Source: an uncultured SAR116 cluster alpha proteobacterium
GTDB taxonomy: Bacteria; Pseudomonadota; Alphaproteobacteria; Puniceispirillales; Puniceispirillaceae
Direction: 5' to 3'
NCBI GenBank assembly: GCA_902632595.1
Contig: CACPDC010000003.1
Location: 1 to 64,000, forward strand
DNA: 64,000 nt
Part shown: positions 1 through 10,579 of the stretch, in pieces
Position numbering within the stretch: position 1 is the stretch's first letter
How the letters are laid out: each line of letters starts with the position of its first letter
The notes under the pieces: generated by a model
Databases searched by the model: none
The model's input: the letters and a program-made list of their open reading frames with translations, nothing else
What the model was told of the DNA's origin: nothing
Made by a program: the position numbers and the translations under genes

Positions 1-1548
1 TATTTGGGCGAAACAGTTGATCAAGCTGTAATCACGGTACCGGCATATTTTAATGATGCTCAAAGACAAGCAACCAAAGACGCAGGAAAAATTGCTGGGC
101 TTGAAGTTCTGAGGATAATAAATGAGCCCACAGCCGCCGCACTCGCCTATGGTTTAGACCAACAGGAATCGGGGGTTGTAGCTGTCTTTGATTTAGGAGG
201 CGGTACTTTCGACGTTTCAATTTTAGAGATTGGTGATGGAGTTTTTGAAGTAAAATCAACAAACGGAGACACGTTTCTGGGCGGGGAAGATTTCGATCAA
301 GCTATTATTGATTTCCTTGCGGAAGAGTTCAAAAAGGAAACGGGCATAAACTTGAGAGATGATAGAATGGCTTTGCAGCGCTTAAAAGAAGCAGCTGAAA
401 AGGCCAAAATCGAGCTTTCAAGCGCAGTTCAGACCGAGGTTAACTTGCCCTTCATAACAGCAGACCAGTCAGGCCCAAAACACTTAAACGTAAAAATTAC
501 CCGCGCTAAACTTGAGGGCCTAGTGTCAAAACTTGTTGAAAGAAGTCTAGAGCCTTGTCGCAAAGCACTCAAAGACGCAGGCCTTGCCGCATCTGAAATC
601 GATGAGGTAATTTTAGTTGGTGGTATGACGCGCATGCCCAAGATTGTCGAGACAGTAGAAAAATTTTTTGGTAAAGAACCCCATCGTGGTGTCAACCCAG
701 ATGAAGTGGTGGCATGCGGTGCTGCAATCCAAGCAGGAGTTTTGACAGGTGATGTAAAGGATGTGTTGCTGCTAGATGTTACGCCGCTATCTCTTGGAAT
801 TGAAACGCTAGGAGGAGTTTTTACTCGCTTAATTGATAGAAACACTACGATACCTACAAAGAAAAGCCAGGTTTTTTCTACAGCGGATGATAATCAGTCA
901 GCGGTCACAATTTCAGTTTGCCAAGGGGAACGTGAAATGGCCAGCGACAACAAACCATTGGGCCAATTTAATCTTGAGGGTATTCCGGCAGCACCCAGAG
1001 GCGTTCCTCAGATTGAGGTGACTTTCGATATTGATGCTAATGGAATCGTTAAAGTTAGTGCAAAAGATAAAGCAACTGGTAAAGAGCAAGCCATTTCCAT
1101 AAAGGCATCTGGAGGTTTAGAGGAGAATGAGATAGAAAAAATGGTCCAGGATGCGGAGCTATATGCAGAGGATGATAAAAAACGAAGAGAATCTGTTGAA
1201 ACACGAAATCAAGCTGAAGCTTTAACACATACTGCAGAAAAAACACTTGCTGATTTGGGAGACAAGGCAGAGCCTGCTTTGCGTTCCGAAGTTGAGTCAG
1301 CGGTATCTGAAGTTAAATCGGCTCTTGAGGGAGAAGAAGAAGCTCTCATAAAGGAAAAAACAGAGGCGCTTTCAGCAGTAATGATGAAACTTGGAGAAGC
1401 AGCCTACAAAACCGATGTAACCGAAAACGACGGTGGTTCACCTGAACAGGGAGACAGCGGAAAACAAGAGGATGTAGTGGATGCTGAATTTGAAGAAATC
1501 GATAAAAACAATGAAGAAGATGAAGAAGACATAAAAAAAGCTAATTAG
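1..1548 (+). CDS. dnaK: Molecular chaperone DnaK (Hsp70), 5' truncated by the window edge
   Basis: ORF matches Hsp70: [68 protein letters not shown]; acidic C-terminus; followed by dnaJ. Confidence 0.98.
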   Translation, partial: YLGETVDQAVITVPAYFNDAQRQATKDAGKIAGLEVLRIINEPTAAALAYGLDQQESGVVAVFDLGGGTFDVSILEIGDGVFEVKSTNGDTFLGGEDFDQAIIDFLAEEFKKETGINLRDDRMALQRLKEAAEKAKIELSSAVQTEVNLPFITADQSGPKHLNVKITRAKLEGLVSKLVERSLEPCRKALKDAGLAASEIDEVILVGGMTRMPKIVETVEKFFGKEPHRGVNPDEVVACGAAIQAGVLTGDVKDVLLLDVTPLSLGIETLGGVFTRLIDRNTTIPTKKSQVFSTADDNQSAVTISVCQGEREMASDNKPLGQFNLEGIPAAPRGVPQIEVTFDIDANGIVKVSAKDKATGKEQAISIKASGGLEENEIEKMVQDAELYAEDDKKRRESVETRNQAEALTHTAEKTLADLGDKAEPALRSEVESAVSEVKSALEGEEEALIKEKTEALSAVMMKLGEAAYKTDVTENDGGSPEQGDSGKQEDVVDAEFEEIDKNNEEDEEDIKKAN

Positions 1549-1554
1549 TGCTCT

Positions 1555-1580
1555 ATAGCTGCCAAGCTATGTGTTTTTTT
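1555..1580 (+). terminator. Rho-independent terminator-like hairpin after dnaK
   Basis: ATAGCT-GCCA-AGCTAT stem-loop followed by GTG and a T7 run, directly 3' of the dnaK stop. Confidence 0.6.
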
Positions 1581-1649
1581 GAAAATGCAGGGGCGCTTTT
1601 TTGCTAATTGCTTGCATGTAAAAAAGATTACTTAGGTTGGTAAATTGAT

Positions 1650-2768
1650 ATGTCAAAACGAGATATTTACGAAGTGCTTGGTATAAGCCGTGACGCAGAC
1701 GATAGGGCCATAAAGTCAGCGTATCGTAAGTTAGCTATGGAAAACCACCCAGACCGAAATCCAAATGATGAAGTTGCTGCCGAACGTTTTAGAGAGGCGG
1801 CAGAGGCTTACGAGATTTTGAAAGACCCCCAAAAAAAAGCCGCATACGATAGATTGGGACATGCCGCATTTGACCAGACTGGCGGTGCGGGCGGTTTTTC
1901 GAGCGCTGGATTTGGCAGCGGAGGTTTTTCTGACATTTTTGAGCAGATGTTTAGTGAATTTTCCGGTGGTCAAAATGAGAGCAGACAGGGTCGAAAAGGT
2001 GCTGACCTTAGATATGATTTATCCGTATCACTAGAGGATGCTTTTTCAGGTTGCAGTAAAGACATACAGATAACTGTGACAGCTAGCTGTGACGACTGTT
2101 CTGGGACAGGAGCGGCAAAAGGAAGTAAACCTATAACATGTTCTCAATGTGGAGGACATGGAAAAGTTCGGGCACAACAAGGTTTTTTTACAATAGAACG
2201 CACATGCACAACATGTCAGGGGGTCGGAGAAACAATATCAAACCCCTGCAAATCTTGTCGTGGTCAGGGGCGAGTTCAGAAAATTGAAACATTGTCTGTT
2301 ACAGTGCCTGCTGGCGTGGATACAGGAACACGTATTCGGTTGTCTGGAAAAGGAGAGGCTGGATTAAGAGGCGCTACAGCTGGAGATTTATATATTTTTA
2401 TATCGGTAGATGAGCACCCCATTTTTCATCGTGACGCTGATACATTATATTTGAAAATACCTGTTCCAATGGTAACAGCAGCACTCGGTGGATCGATTGA
2501 GGTACCAACTTTAAACGGTAAGTTAACAAAATTAAAAATTGACGCTGGCACTCAATCTAGCCGCAAATTTAGAATGCGGGGAAAGGGTATGCCTATTCTC
2601 AGGAGCTCTAGAATAGGAGATCAGATCGTTGAAATTCATGTGGAGACGCCAACTAAACTGTCTCAAGAGCAGAAACAGATACTTAAGAATTTTGAAGGGC
2701 AGGGTAGTGTCTCACCCGAAACAGAGGGTTTTATAAAACGAGTAAAGCGTATTTTTGGAAATGACTAG
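1650..2768 (+). CDS. dnaJ: Chaperone DnaJ (Hsp40)
   Basis: J domain with HPD (NHPDRNP), G/F-rich region, four CxxCxGxG-type zinc motifs; adjacent to dnaK. Confidence 0.98.
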   Translation: MSKRDIYEVLGISRDADDRAIKSAYRKLAMENHPDRNPNDEVAAERFREAAEAYEILKDPQKKAAYDRLGHAAFDQTGGAGGFSSAGFGSGGFSDIFEQMFSEFSGGQNESRQGRKGADLRYDLSVSLEDAFSGCSKDIQITVTASCDDCSGTGAAKGSKPITCSQCGGHGKVRAQQGFFTIERTCTTCQGVGETISNPCKSCRGQGRVQKIETLSVTVPAGVDTGTRIRLSGKGEAGLRGATAGDLYIFISVDEHPIFHRDADTLYLKIPVPMVTAALGGSIEVPTLNGKLTKLKIDAGTQSSRKFRMRGKGMPILRSSRIGDQIVEIHVETPTKLSQEQKQILKNFEGQGSVSPETEGFIKRVKRIFGND

Positions 2769-2833
2769 AAAGTTTTTGATAGTAATGTAAATTCTTCTCT
2801 AGAATTATCCAAAACAAAAGATGGGAAAATAAA

Positions 2834-3655
2834 ATGTCTGCTCCTTTAAAAGTGGGCCTTCCAGGATTTGGTGGTCGTATGGGTCAAATGATAGGTACCC
2901 TTATCTGTGAGGACAGCCTTTTTGAAATTGTAGCAGCAACCGAAGCTGCTAATTCCGATTTGGTCGGTTTAGATATTTCCTGTAAACTAGGTTTTCCAAG
3001 TAAAGGAGTGGAAATATCCGACTCTCCTCATGTGCTGGGTGAAAATAGCGATGTAATTATTGATTTTACTCAACCAGAAGCTACTATGACTCACCTCCAA
3101 ATTGCTCTTGAAACCAATACACCGATGGTGATTGGCACAACCGGACTAAACGAAGCACAGGAAAAACAGATATCAAATGTGGGAAAAAAAATCCCTATCA
3201 TTTATTGTGCAAATACATCGATAGGCATAACGCTTCTTCTTCAGCAGGCGCGCCAGATTGCTTCAAAATTAGATAATAGCTGGGATATAGAAGTCCTGGA
3301 GACGCACCACAATAAAAAAGTAGACGCTCCCTCCGGAACGGCTTTAGCCTTGGGTAGGGCGTTGGCACAAGGGAGGTCGGTATCGTTAAGTGATGTTCGT
3401 GATGGCGTACGTGACGGCAATACTGGACCTAGAAAACAGGGTAACATCGGCTTTTCAGTTTTGCGAGGTGGTGATGTTGCTGGAGAACATAGTGTTATAT
3501 TTTTTGGGAAGGATGAACGTATAGAGTTAGTTCATAAAGCAAACGATAGGGTTATTTTTGCTAGAGGGGCGTTAAAAGCGGCCCAGTTCATTGCAACTAA
3601 GTTAAACCAAACAGAATTGCATGGTTATTTTACAATGGATGATGTGCTAGTGTAG
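2834..3655 (+). CDS. dapB: 4-hydroxy-tetrahydrodipicolinate reductase
   Basis: GxxGRMG nucleotide-binding motif; EVLETHHNKKVDAPSGTAL signature. Confidence 0.97.
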   Translation: MSAPLKVGLPGFGGRMGQMIGTLICEDSLFEIVAATEAANSDLVGLDISCKLGFPSKGVEISDSPHVLGENSDVIIDFTQPEATMTHLQIALETNTPMVIGTTGLNEAQEKQISNVGKKIPIIYCANTSIGITLLLQQARQIASKLDNSWDIEVLETHHNKKVDAPSGTALALGRALAQGRSVSLSDVRDGVRDGNTGPRKQGNIGFSVLRGGDVAGEHSVIFFGKDERIELVHKANDRVIFARGALKAAQFIATKLNQTELHGYFTMDDVLV

Positions 3656-4167
3656 GGCACGCCTCTCATCCGGTTAAAACAATCATTAAGAGCATTTGCA
3701 AGAGATAATTTCTCTTGTGGTGGTAAAAATGAACCTATTTCTAACTTTTCAGCATGGTAACTAAGAATAAGTTTGTCAGAATTACCGTCAGTTTTTATGC
3801 AATTTGCAACTATCCAAGGTGATACGATAGTAAAACAGCGCCTTGCACCCCGCCAGTTTACTTTTTCGATAGATGTTTTCTCCGGTGTTATGAAGATTTG
3901 CTCAAAATTTCTTCCAGAGTTGTAATTTAGCCGAAATACTAGCCAAACTAAACCAATTTCAAGTCCTAAAAAACCAATAACTGGCCAAGCACCCAGGGAG
4001 TAAAACAATACCGACAGGATTAAAACCAAACTGATAAAAGCAATCATCAAATAAATATATCCCCGCTCTCCAAGCGATCGATATGGCCATAATGTTATAG
4101 TTATTTTTTCTAATTTGTCGTTTGTTTTCTCATGTCTCCAAAAAGGGTTCTGGGAAGTTTTAAACAT
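3625..4167 (-). CDS. DUF2244-type integral membrane protein
   Basis: Two TM helices near the N-terminus followed by a soluble domain ending in IGSFLPPQEKLSLANAL, typical of DUF2244; converges on and overlaps the dapB 3' end. Confidence 0.65.
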   Translation of the reverse strand: MFKTSQNPFWRHEKTNDKLEKITITLWPYRSLGERGYIYLMIAFISLVLILSVLFYSLGAWPVIGFLGLEIGLVWLVFRLNYNSGRNFEQIFITPEKTSIEKVNWRGARRCFTIVSPWIVANCIKTDGNSDKLILSYHAEKLEIGSFLPPQEKLSLANALNDCFNRMRGVPYTSTSSIVK

Positions 4168-4341
4168 ATTTTATCTTTCAGTAATTAAGTTTTTTATATT
4201 TAGCACAAAAGCGGCAAGTGGAAAAAATGGTGTCTTACGAACAAAAAACGATATCGTTTGCTTTTAGCTAATACATAACCATCGTTTCACATAGTATCAC
4301 CAGCAAAATCTAAAATCTTGAGAAGCTTCTACTTTCGTGGT

Positions 4342-4375
4342 TACTTTAATATTTAAATTAAAGTATTTTTTTTTT
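4342..4375 (+). terminator. Orphan terminator-like hairpin in an intergenic region
   Basis: TACTTTAAT/ATTAAAGTA 9-bp stem with 6-nt loop followed by T10; no annotated + strand CDS immediately upstream. Confidence 0.4.
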
Positions 4376-4676
4376 CAAAAATGTCAAAATTTTTAAAAAA
4401 ACACAAAAAAGATAATATTCTTAAAAGGATTTGATCTACTTGCAATCTTTGTTAATGAGGTAATTTACCCAAATGTCAATTTAATGGTATTAAATACTTG
4501 AGCAACTTTTTATAAATTTCTTTGTAAGATAACTTGTTCAATATCGTATAAATAAGAAATGTGAACTTTTTTGTTGGCTGAATTTGGTATGGACTCATAA
4601 AAGTCTGAACACGCCGTTTTTTATGTTATAGATTTGTTGTTAAATAGTAATCATTATCGTTAAGTTAATTTAAAGT

Positions 4677-5522
4677 TTATGAATTCAAGGCATTTGAAAG
4701 TTCGCTTTCACAAGTAAAAATGTCCATCGTGTCACCTAAACTTTTTGCTCTTACATCGATAAAACTTACTAAGTATTCATTTCTGGTCAATTTAAGAAAA
4801 AAATCCACGATACACTCACCAGCTTCGTATTGCCATAAATTCATATCTTTTGTACTTAAAACAAAATTTGGTTTTCCCAGCATGTTTTCGAGTTCTGTAA
4901 TTTTGTAATTCAGGAATCTTTTCAGTTTTATTTTCTTTACTTCAGGCGCTTGAAGTTTGTTTTGGGGTACATTAATTATTGAGGCAAGTTTATTATTTTT
5001 TGTTTGTTCCGACTTTAATATTTCACCCTCATCATATTTCGGCTTTATGTTGAGATTCATTGAGTCTTTTATATCTTCGATATTTTCATTGTCTTCTCTT
5101 GTGTAAGAAAGCTCATTAGGTTCCAATATATTGCTTACACGACTGCTCTCCTCATCAGTTTTTTCTATGTTAGATTGAATATCTCTAGTTATTTTTTTTT
5201 CCAATGGGTTTGATTTTGACGCTTCTACATTTTTTGATATTGAGAAGTCTAAAGGTGTTTGATTTGAAATATTTGGTGGGTCTGGGAATTCGGCATCCAC
5301 TTCTTTGGAATCTGAAATTTTGTTAGTTTGTTTTTCAGTTTGTGAGGCATCAGAAACATTCAAATTGTCTTTGTTAAAGACGGGCACATTTTCAATTGTG
5401 AAAATAGGTTTTATATCACCTCTAGGAATTCCTTCACAGGCAGATAAAAAAATATAAGATGCAAAAATTAAAAAATATGTAAAAGTATTTTTGCGAAACA
5501 GACGTTCAAGACTTGAATACAT
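4677..5522 (-). CDS. Putative lipoprotein with long low-complexity linker and conserved C-terminal domain
   Basis: N-terminal hydrophobic segment ending in lipobox-like FLSAC; polar disordered middle; C-terminal LxxLLGKPNF...WQYEAGECIVDFFL segment. Confidence 0.6.
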   Translation of the reverse strand: MYSSLERLFRKNTFTYFLIFASYIFLSACEGIPRGDIKPIFTIENVPVFNKDNLNVSDASQTEKQTNKISDSKEVDAEFPDPPNISNQTPLDFSISKNVEASKSNPLEKKITRDIQSNIEKTDEESSRVSNILEPNELSYTREDNENIEDIKDSMNLNIKPKYDEGEILKSEQTKNNKLASIINVPQNKLQAPEVKKIKLKRFLNYKITELENMLGKPNFVLSTKDMNLWQYEAGECIVDFFLKLTRNEYLVSFIDVRAKSLGDTMDIFTCESELSNALNS

Positions 5523-5528
5523 GGTTAG

Positions 5529-7790
5529 TTAGAGCTTTTCATAAACAGCCATAGCAGCAGCACTTACAATATCATTAACTTGAGCGCCCATTTGCACAAT
5601 CTGAAATGGATGTTTTGAGCCCAGCAACATTGGTCCAATTACAGAACCACCTCCTAGCTGTTGCATAAGTTTAAAGGAAATATTTGCAGAATGAAGTCCA
5701 GGCATAATTAAAATATTTGCTGGCCCTGTTAACCTACAAAACGGGTATCTTTGTCTCTGTAGATCGTAATTAAGAGCAATTTCTGCGCTCATTTCCCCGT
5801 CATATTCAAAATCCACCTTCATATCATCTAGTATTTTAATAGCATTTACAATATGGTCTGTTGAGGGGCCAGATGGGTTTCCAAAATTTGAAAAAGACAA
5901 TAAAGCAACACGAGGCGCATGACCCATTAATTTTGCCTGTTTTGAGACAGATACTGCGATTTGGGCAAGTTGTTCGGCTGTTGGTCTCTCATAGATTGAA
6001 GTGTCTCCAAGAAAAACTGTCCGGCCCTTAGAAATAAGCATAGAGCATGAAACAAATATATCTTTATCTTTCGCGTCTATCACACGCCTTACATGTTCAA
6101 AGCTTGCTTTGAAAGATCTTGTTACTCCAGTCACCATTGCATCAGCCTCTCCATTAACGATCATGCAAGCGCCAAAAATATTCCTGTCTAAATTCACCAT
6201 TCGTTGGCAATCTCTGTAGAGATATCCTTCTCTTTGAAGTCTGCCGTAAAGAAAGTCTGTGTAAATGTCGTTTTGTCTTGATACTTTTGCATTAGTAATA
6301 GGCAGGTTATCTGCGCCCTCGAGCCCTAGTTCTTCAATAGCCTTTTTTATTCTATGTTCCCTACCTACAAGAATGGGTTGACCATATCCACTGTTTCTAA
6401 AAGCTAAAGCTGCTCTAATAACTACTTCTTCTTCTCCTTCGGCAAAAACAACACGCGCATTTTTAGAAGAAATGTGTTCAAATATTTCCTGTAAAAAAGT
6501 TGCTGTCGGATCAAGTCGGGCTGACAGTTCATTTTTGTATGCCTGTATATCCTTGATTGGTTTTCGAGCAACGCCTGTATCCATGGCTGCCTTTGCTACT
6601 GCGCTTGAAATTGCGGAAATGAGTCGTGGATCAAAAGGTGCCGGAATTATATAATCTTTTCCAAACTTAAGGGGGTGTCCAGAATAGGCATTGTTTACCT
6701 CATCTGGCACATCTTCTCTCGCTAGCATTGCAATTGCGTTGGCTGCAGCGATTTTCATTTCTTCATTAATCGCAGACGCCCTCACATCCAGCGCACCTCG
6801 AAATATATACGGAAAACCTAAAACATTATTAACCTGATTAGGGTAGTCAGAACGGCCTGTTGCTATTATTGCGTCTGACCTAGCTGATTTTGCATCTTCA
6901 GGTGAAATTTCTGGATTAGGATTAGCCATAGCAAATATAATTGGTTCATCCGCCATTTTTTTCACCATTTCTTTAGTAACCGCACCTGCTACCGAGAGAC
7001 CTAAAAAAACATCTGCTCCCTCTATTGCTTCTTCTAAACTCCGAGCTCTTGTTTCTACAGCGTGTGCAGATTTCCATTGGTTCATGCCTTTTTCGCGCCC
7101 CTGATATATGACACCAGTTCGGTCAACAAGGATAACATTATTTTGTGGAACCCCCATGGCTTTAATGAGCTCAACACAAGCAATGGAGGCAGAACCAGCC
7201 CCATTGCAAACAACTTTAATATCTTTAAAATTACGACCGGTTAAATGTAAAGCATTCATTAACCCAGCGGCGGTAATGATTGCAGTGCCGTGCTGATCGT
7301 CATGAAATATGGGTATGTCCATAATTTCGCGTAATCGCTGTTCGATAATAAAACACTCAGGTGCTGCAATATCTTCAAGATTAATCCCTCCAAACGATGG
7401 ACCTAATAACGATACAGCTTCAATGAATTTATCAGGATCTTCAGTATCAATTTCTAAGTCAATACCATCTAGGTCTGCGAATTTTTTAAAAAGTACGGCC
7501 TTTCCTTCCATTACTGGTTTTGAAGCGATAGCACCAATATTACCTAAACCTAAAACAGCTGTACCATTTGATATAATGGCGACAAGATTCCCTTTTGCGG
7601 TATAGTCGTAAGCGGTTTCTGGATCTTCATTTATAATAATGCAAGGTTCTGCTACGCCTGGAGAATAAGCTAGCGATAGATCTCTTTGTGTGTTCAAAGG
7701 TTTTGTGGGCGTTACCTCAAGCTTTCCCGGTCTTCCGGTCGTATGAAAGGCTATGGCGTCTTCTTTTAAATTCTTGATTTTATCGCTCAT
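5529..7790 (-). CDS. maeB: NADP-dependent malic enzyme with C-terminal phosphotransacetylase-like domain
   Basis: Malic enzyme motifs (SLAYSPGVAEPC, IFHDDQHGTAI, GAGSASIAC) and PTA-like C-terminal half (VFAEGEEEVVIRAA, LSFSNFGNPSGPSTDHIV). Confidence 0.96.
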   Translation of the reverse strand: MSDKIKNLKEDAIAFHTTGRPGKLEVTPTKPLNTQRDLSLAYSPGVAEPCIIINEDPETAYDYTAKGNLVAIISNGTAVLGLGNIGAIASKPVMEGKAVLFKKFADLDGIDLEIDTEDPDKFIEAVSLLGPSFGGINLEDIAAPECFIIEQRLREIMDIPIFHDDQHGTAIITAAGLMNALHLTGRNFKDIKVVCNGAGSASIACVELIKAMGVPQNNVILVDRTGVIYQGREKGMNQWKSAHAVETRARSLEEAIEGADVFLGLSVAGAVTKEMVKKMADEPIIFAMANPNPEISPEDAKSARSDAIIATGRSDYPNQVNNVLGFPYIFRGALDVRASAINEEMKIAAANAIAMLAREDVPDEVNNAYSGHPLKFGKDYIIPAPFDPRLISAISSAVAKAAMDTGVARKPIKDIQAYKNELSARLDPTATFLQEIFEHISSKNARVVFAEGEEEVVIRAALAFRNSGYGQPILVGREHRIKKAIEELGLEGADNLPITNAKVSRQNDIYTDFLYGRLQREGYLYRDCQRMVNLDRNIFGACMIVNGEADAMVTGVTRSFKASFEHVRRVIDAKDKDIFVSCSMLISKGRTVFLGDTSIYERPTAEQLAQIAVSVSKQAKLMGHAPRVALLSFSNFGNPSGPSTDHIVNAIKILDDMKVDFEYDGEMSAEIALNYDLQRQRYPFCRLTGPANILIMPGLHSANISFKLMQQLGGGSVIGPMLLGSKHPFQIVQMGAQVNDIVSAAAMAVYEKL

Positions 7791-7909
7791 TATGTTCCTA
7801 CTTATGTTGAAATTATATGATTGTTGGAATAAATTGTTTAGATGGTTTGTTCCTCGTCTTTAAAAAAATTAAAACTTTGCAAATTATTTAACTGAAATAA
7901 TAACATAGC

Positions 7910-10579
7910 ATGTCAAGATCACAAATAACGAGCTCTAGTTTTTCATCAAAGCCTACACCAATGATGGCGCAATTCCTCAAGATAAAATCACAATATCAGG
8001 AATTTTTGCTTTTCTACCGAATGGGCGATTTTTATGAAATGTTTTTCCACGATGCAGAATTAGCATCAACGCTGCTCGGTATTGCTTTAACTAAAAGAGG
8101 GCAGTTGAATGGAGTTGATATACCCATGTGTGGGGTGCCGGTTCACGCAATGGATGGATACTTAGAAAAACTAATTTTTCTTGGTCAACGTGTGGCGATA
8201 TGTGAACAGGCTGAAACACCTGAATCATTTAAAAAACGAGGCGGTAAGGGTCCATTGCCTCGTGCTGTCGTAAGAGTGGTAACAGCAGGTACCTTGAACG
8301 AAGACAGTTTGCTCGCACCTGATCAAAACAACTTTTTAGCGGCTATTGGTCAATCTAATGGTGAACTAGCAATAGCATGGGCTGATATGTCTACGGGCGT
8401 TTTTCAAACTCAAACTGTTAATGAGGATACCATCCTATCTACCATCAAACGCCTGAATCCAGTGGAAATATTGTATCCGGAAAACCAACAAATAATTGAA
8501 TCAAAGATAAAAGAAATTTCAAATGTTTTTCCTCTTTCAAAAGATAATTTTGAAAATAAAAAATCGAATGAATTAGAAAAAAAATTTTTTTCCAATAAAA
8601 GTAGGATAGATGTCTCGAAATTGTCGCGCGCACAATTATCATCAGTTAATGGTGTTTTGAACTACTTGAATCAAACTCAAATTACAAAAAAACCATTTTT
8701 ACACACCCCAGTCTTAGTTGAAAAAAATCGGATTTTAGAAATAGATCCAGCAACACGACAATCTCTTGAGATTACCAGAACAATGTCTGGAGAAAAAAAA
8801 GGTTGCCTATTAAATTCTATAGATAAAACAAAGACTGCTATTGGCGCGCGTCTTTTAGCAGGAAGAATAGCGTCTCCATCTGCTATTAAGTCTGAAATAG
8901 AGGGTCGCCTGGATCTTGTGTCCTGGTTTTTGGTTCAGAATACAATTAAAACAGACGTATTATCGTTATTAAAAGGTCTTCCAGATTTTGAAAGGTCGCT
9001 CGCTCGATTATCTTTAAGTCGGGGTGGGCCGAGGGATTTACTTGCATTTGCAACCGCTATTATAAAAACTGAGCAAATTTCAAGATTAATACAGCAGGAG
9101 GTTTCTCCATCAAGTCCAGCTATTTTAGTTAACACTAGCAAACTAGTTGCCAAACCATACGAACTATCTATGAAAATAAAAGATGCGTTAGCAGATGATT
9201 TACCCTTGTTTACAAGAGATGGTCATTTTATTCGTTTTGGTTTTGATGTTAAACTCGACTCTTTTCGTAAGTTAAGCGAAGAGCGTAAACGTCATATTGC
9301 ATTACTTCAGCAAGAGTATTCCAAAGAAACGGGAATTGCTTCTCTAAAAATTAAATTTAATAATGTTTTAGGGTATCATATAGAAGTACGCTCTATACAT
9401 ACAGATAAGATTATATCTAACGATAAATTTATTCATAGGCAAACAACAGCTCAGGCAGCCCGTTTTACCACAAATGCCCTTGCAGATTTAGAAAGAGAAC
9501 TGGCAGCAGCGTCAGAAAAAGCTCTTGCAATTGAGATATCATTATTTGATAAGATGGTAGAGGAGATCTTGGAAAGTCGTCTCGACATTGTTAATTGTGC
9601 TTCTTTGATAGCTCAGATTGATGTTGCTTTAGCAACTGTACTATTAGCTGAACAAAGTTTTTATGCTCGTCCAGAGATAACAAATAATACCGAATTTATG
9701 ATTGAAGCCGGAAGGCATCCCGTGGTTGAGAAAAATACTAACGGTTATACTGCATTTATGGAAAATAACTGTGATTTGTCGCAGGAACAAAGAATTTGGT
9801 TAATAACCGGGCCAAACATGGCTGGAAAGTCTACCTTCCTTCGGCAAAATGCCCATATTACGATACTGGCTCAAGCAGGGTTGTTTGTTCCTGCAAAAAG
9901 AGCAAAAATTGGTATTGTTGATAAACTATTTAGCAGAGTTGGAGCTTCTGACGATCTAGCAAGAGGTCAGTCTACTTTTATGGTGGAAATGCTTGAAACC
10001 GCAGCTATTCTTAAACATGCAACTCATAAATCCCTTGTCATTCTTGATGAAATTGGACGTGGGACATCTACTTATGACGGCCTTGCAATAGCACAGGCTA
10101 CACTGGAGAGTCTACATAATGTGAACAAATGTCGTGGCCTATTCGCCACGCATTACCACGAGCTAACTGTTTTAGAGGAAAAGCTTCCTTCTGTTGCTAG
10201 TTTTCATATGCGCATTAAAGAGTGGAAGCAACAGATTATTTTCCTTCACCAAGTTGCTAAGGGAAGAGCAGGAAGGTCATATGGTATTAACGTGGCAATC
10301 TTGGCTGGATTGCCAGAAGAGGTTACTAAAAGAGCGGAAAATATATTATTAGAGTTAGAGGAGAAAAAATGGGATGGAGAGAGAATTTTTTCAGAGGAGG
10401 GTGGAAATCTTCCTCTTTTTGAGCAGTCAAAAAAATCAACACTAACTCAAGACAGCGATTTTAAATATTCGGAACTGATAGACTTGTTACAATCTTTTGA
10501 ACCTGATGATTTATCACCTAAAGAAGCATTAAATATCTTGTACGAGATCCATGACCTTTTCAAAAAAGGTCAAAATTGA
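7910..10579 (+). CDS. mutS: DNA mismatch repair protein MutS
   Basis: FYRMGDFYEMFFHDA mismatch-binding motif; Walker A TGPNMAGKST; DEIGRGTSTYDGLAIA; FATHYHEL. Confidence 0.98.
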   Translation: MSRSQITSSSFSSKPTPMMAQFLKIKSQYQEFLLFYRMGDFYEMFFHDAELASTLLGIALTKRGQLNGVDIPMCGVPVHAMDGYLEKLIFLGQRVAICEQAETPESFKKRGGKGPLPRAVVRVVTAGTLNEDSLLAPDQNNFLAAIGQSNGELAIAWADMSTGVFQTQTVNEDTILSTIKRLNPVEILYPENQQIIESKIKEISNVFPLSKDNFENKKSNELEKKFFSNKSRIDVSKLSRAQLSSVNGVLNYLNQTQITKKPFLHTPVLVEKNRILEIDPATRQSLEITRTMSGEKKGCLLNSIDKTKTAIGARLLAGRIASPSAIKSEIEGRLDLVSWFLVQNTIKTDVLSLLKGLPDFERSLARLSLSRGGPRDLLAFATAIIKTEQISRLIQQEVSPSSPAILVNTSKLVAKPYELSMKIKDALADDLPLFTRDGHFIRFGFDVKLDSFRKLSEERKRHIALLQQEYSKETGIASLKIKFNNVLGYHIEVRSIHTDKIISNDKFIHRQTTAQAARFTTNALADLERELAAASEKALAIEISLFDKMVEEILESRLDIVNCASLIAQIDVALATVLLAEQSFYARPEITNNTEFMIEAGRHPVVEKNTNGYTAFMENNCDLSQEQRIWLITGPNMAGKSTFLRQNAHITILAQAGLFVPAKRAKIGIVDKLFSRVGASDDLARGQSTFMVEMLETAAILKHATHKSLVILDEIGRGTSTYDGLAIAQATLESLHNVNKCRGLFATHYHELTVLEEKLPSVASFHMRIKEWKQQIIFLHQVAKGRAGRSYGINVAILAGLPEEVTKRAENILLELEEKKWDGERIFSEEGGNLPLFEQSKKSTLTQDSDFKYSELIDLLQSFEPDDLSPKEALNILYEIHDLFKKGQN

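Noticed and set aside
429-845. 138-aa antisense ORF within dnaK, and many other antisense or alternate-frame ORFs in the track
   Set aside because: They lie wholly inside confidently assigned conserved genes, have no recognisable domains and look like shadow ORFs.
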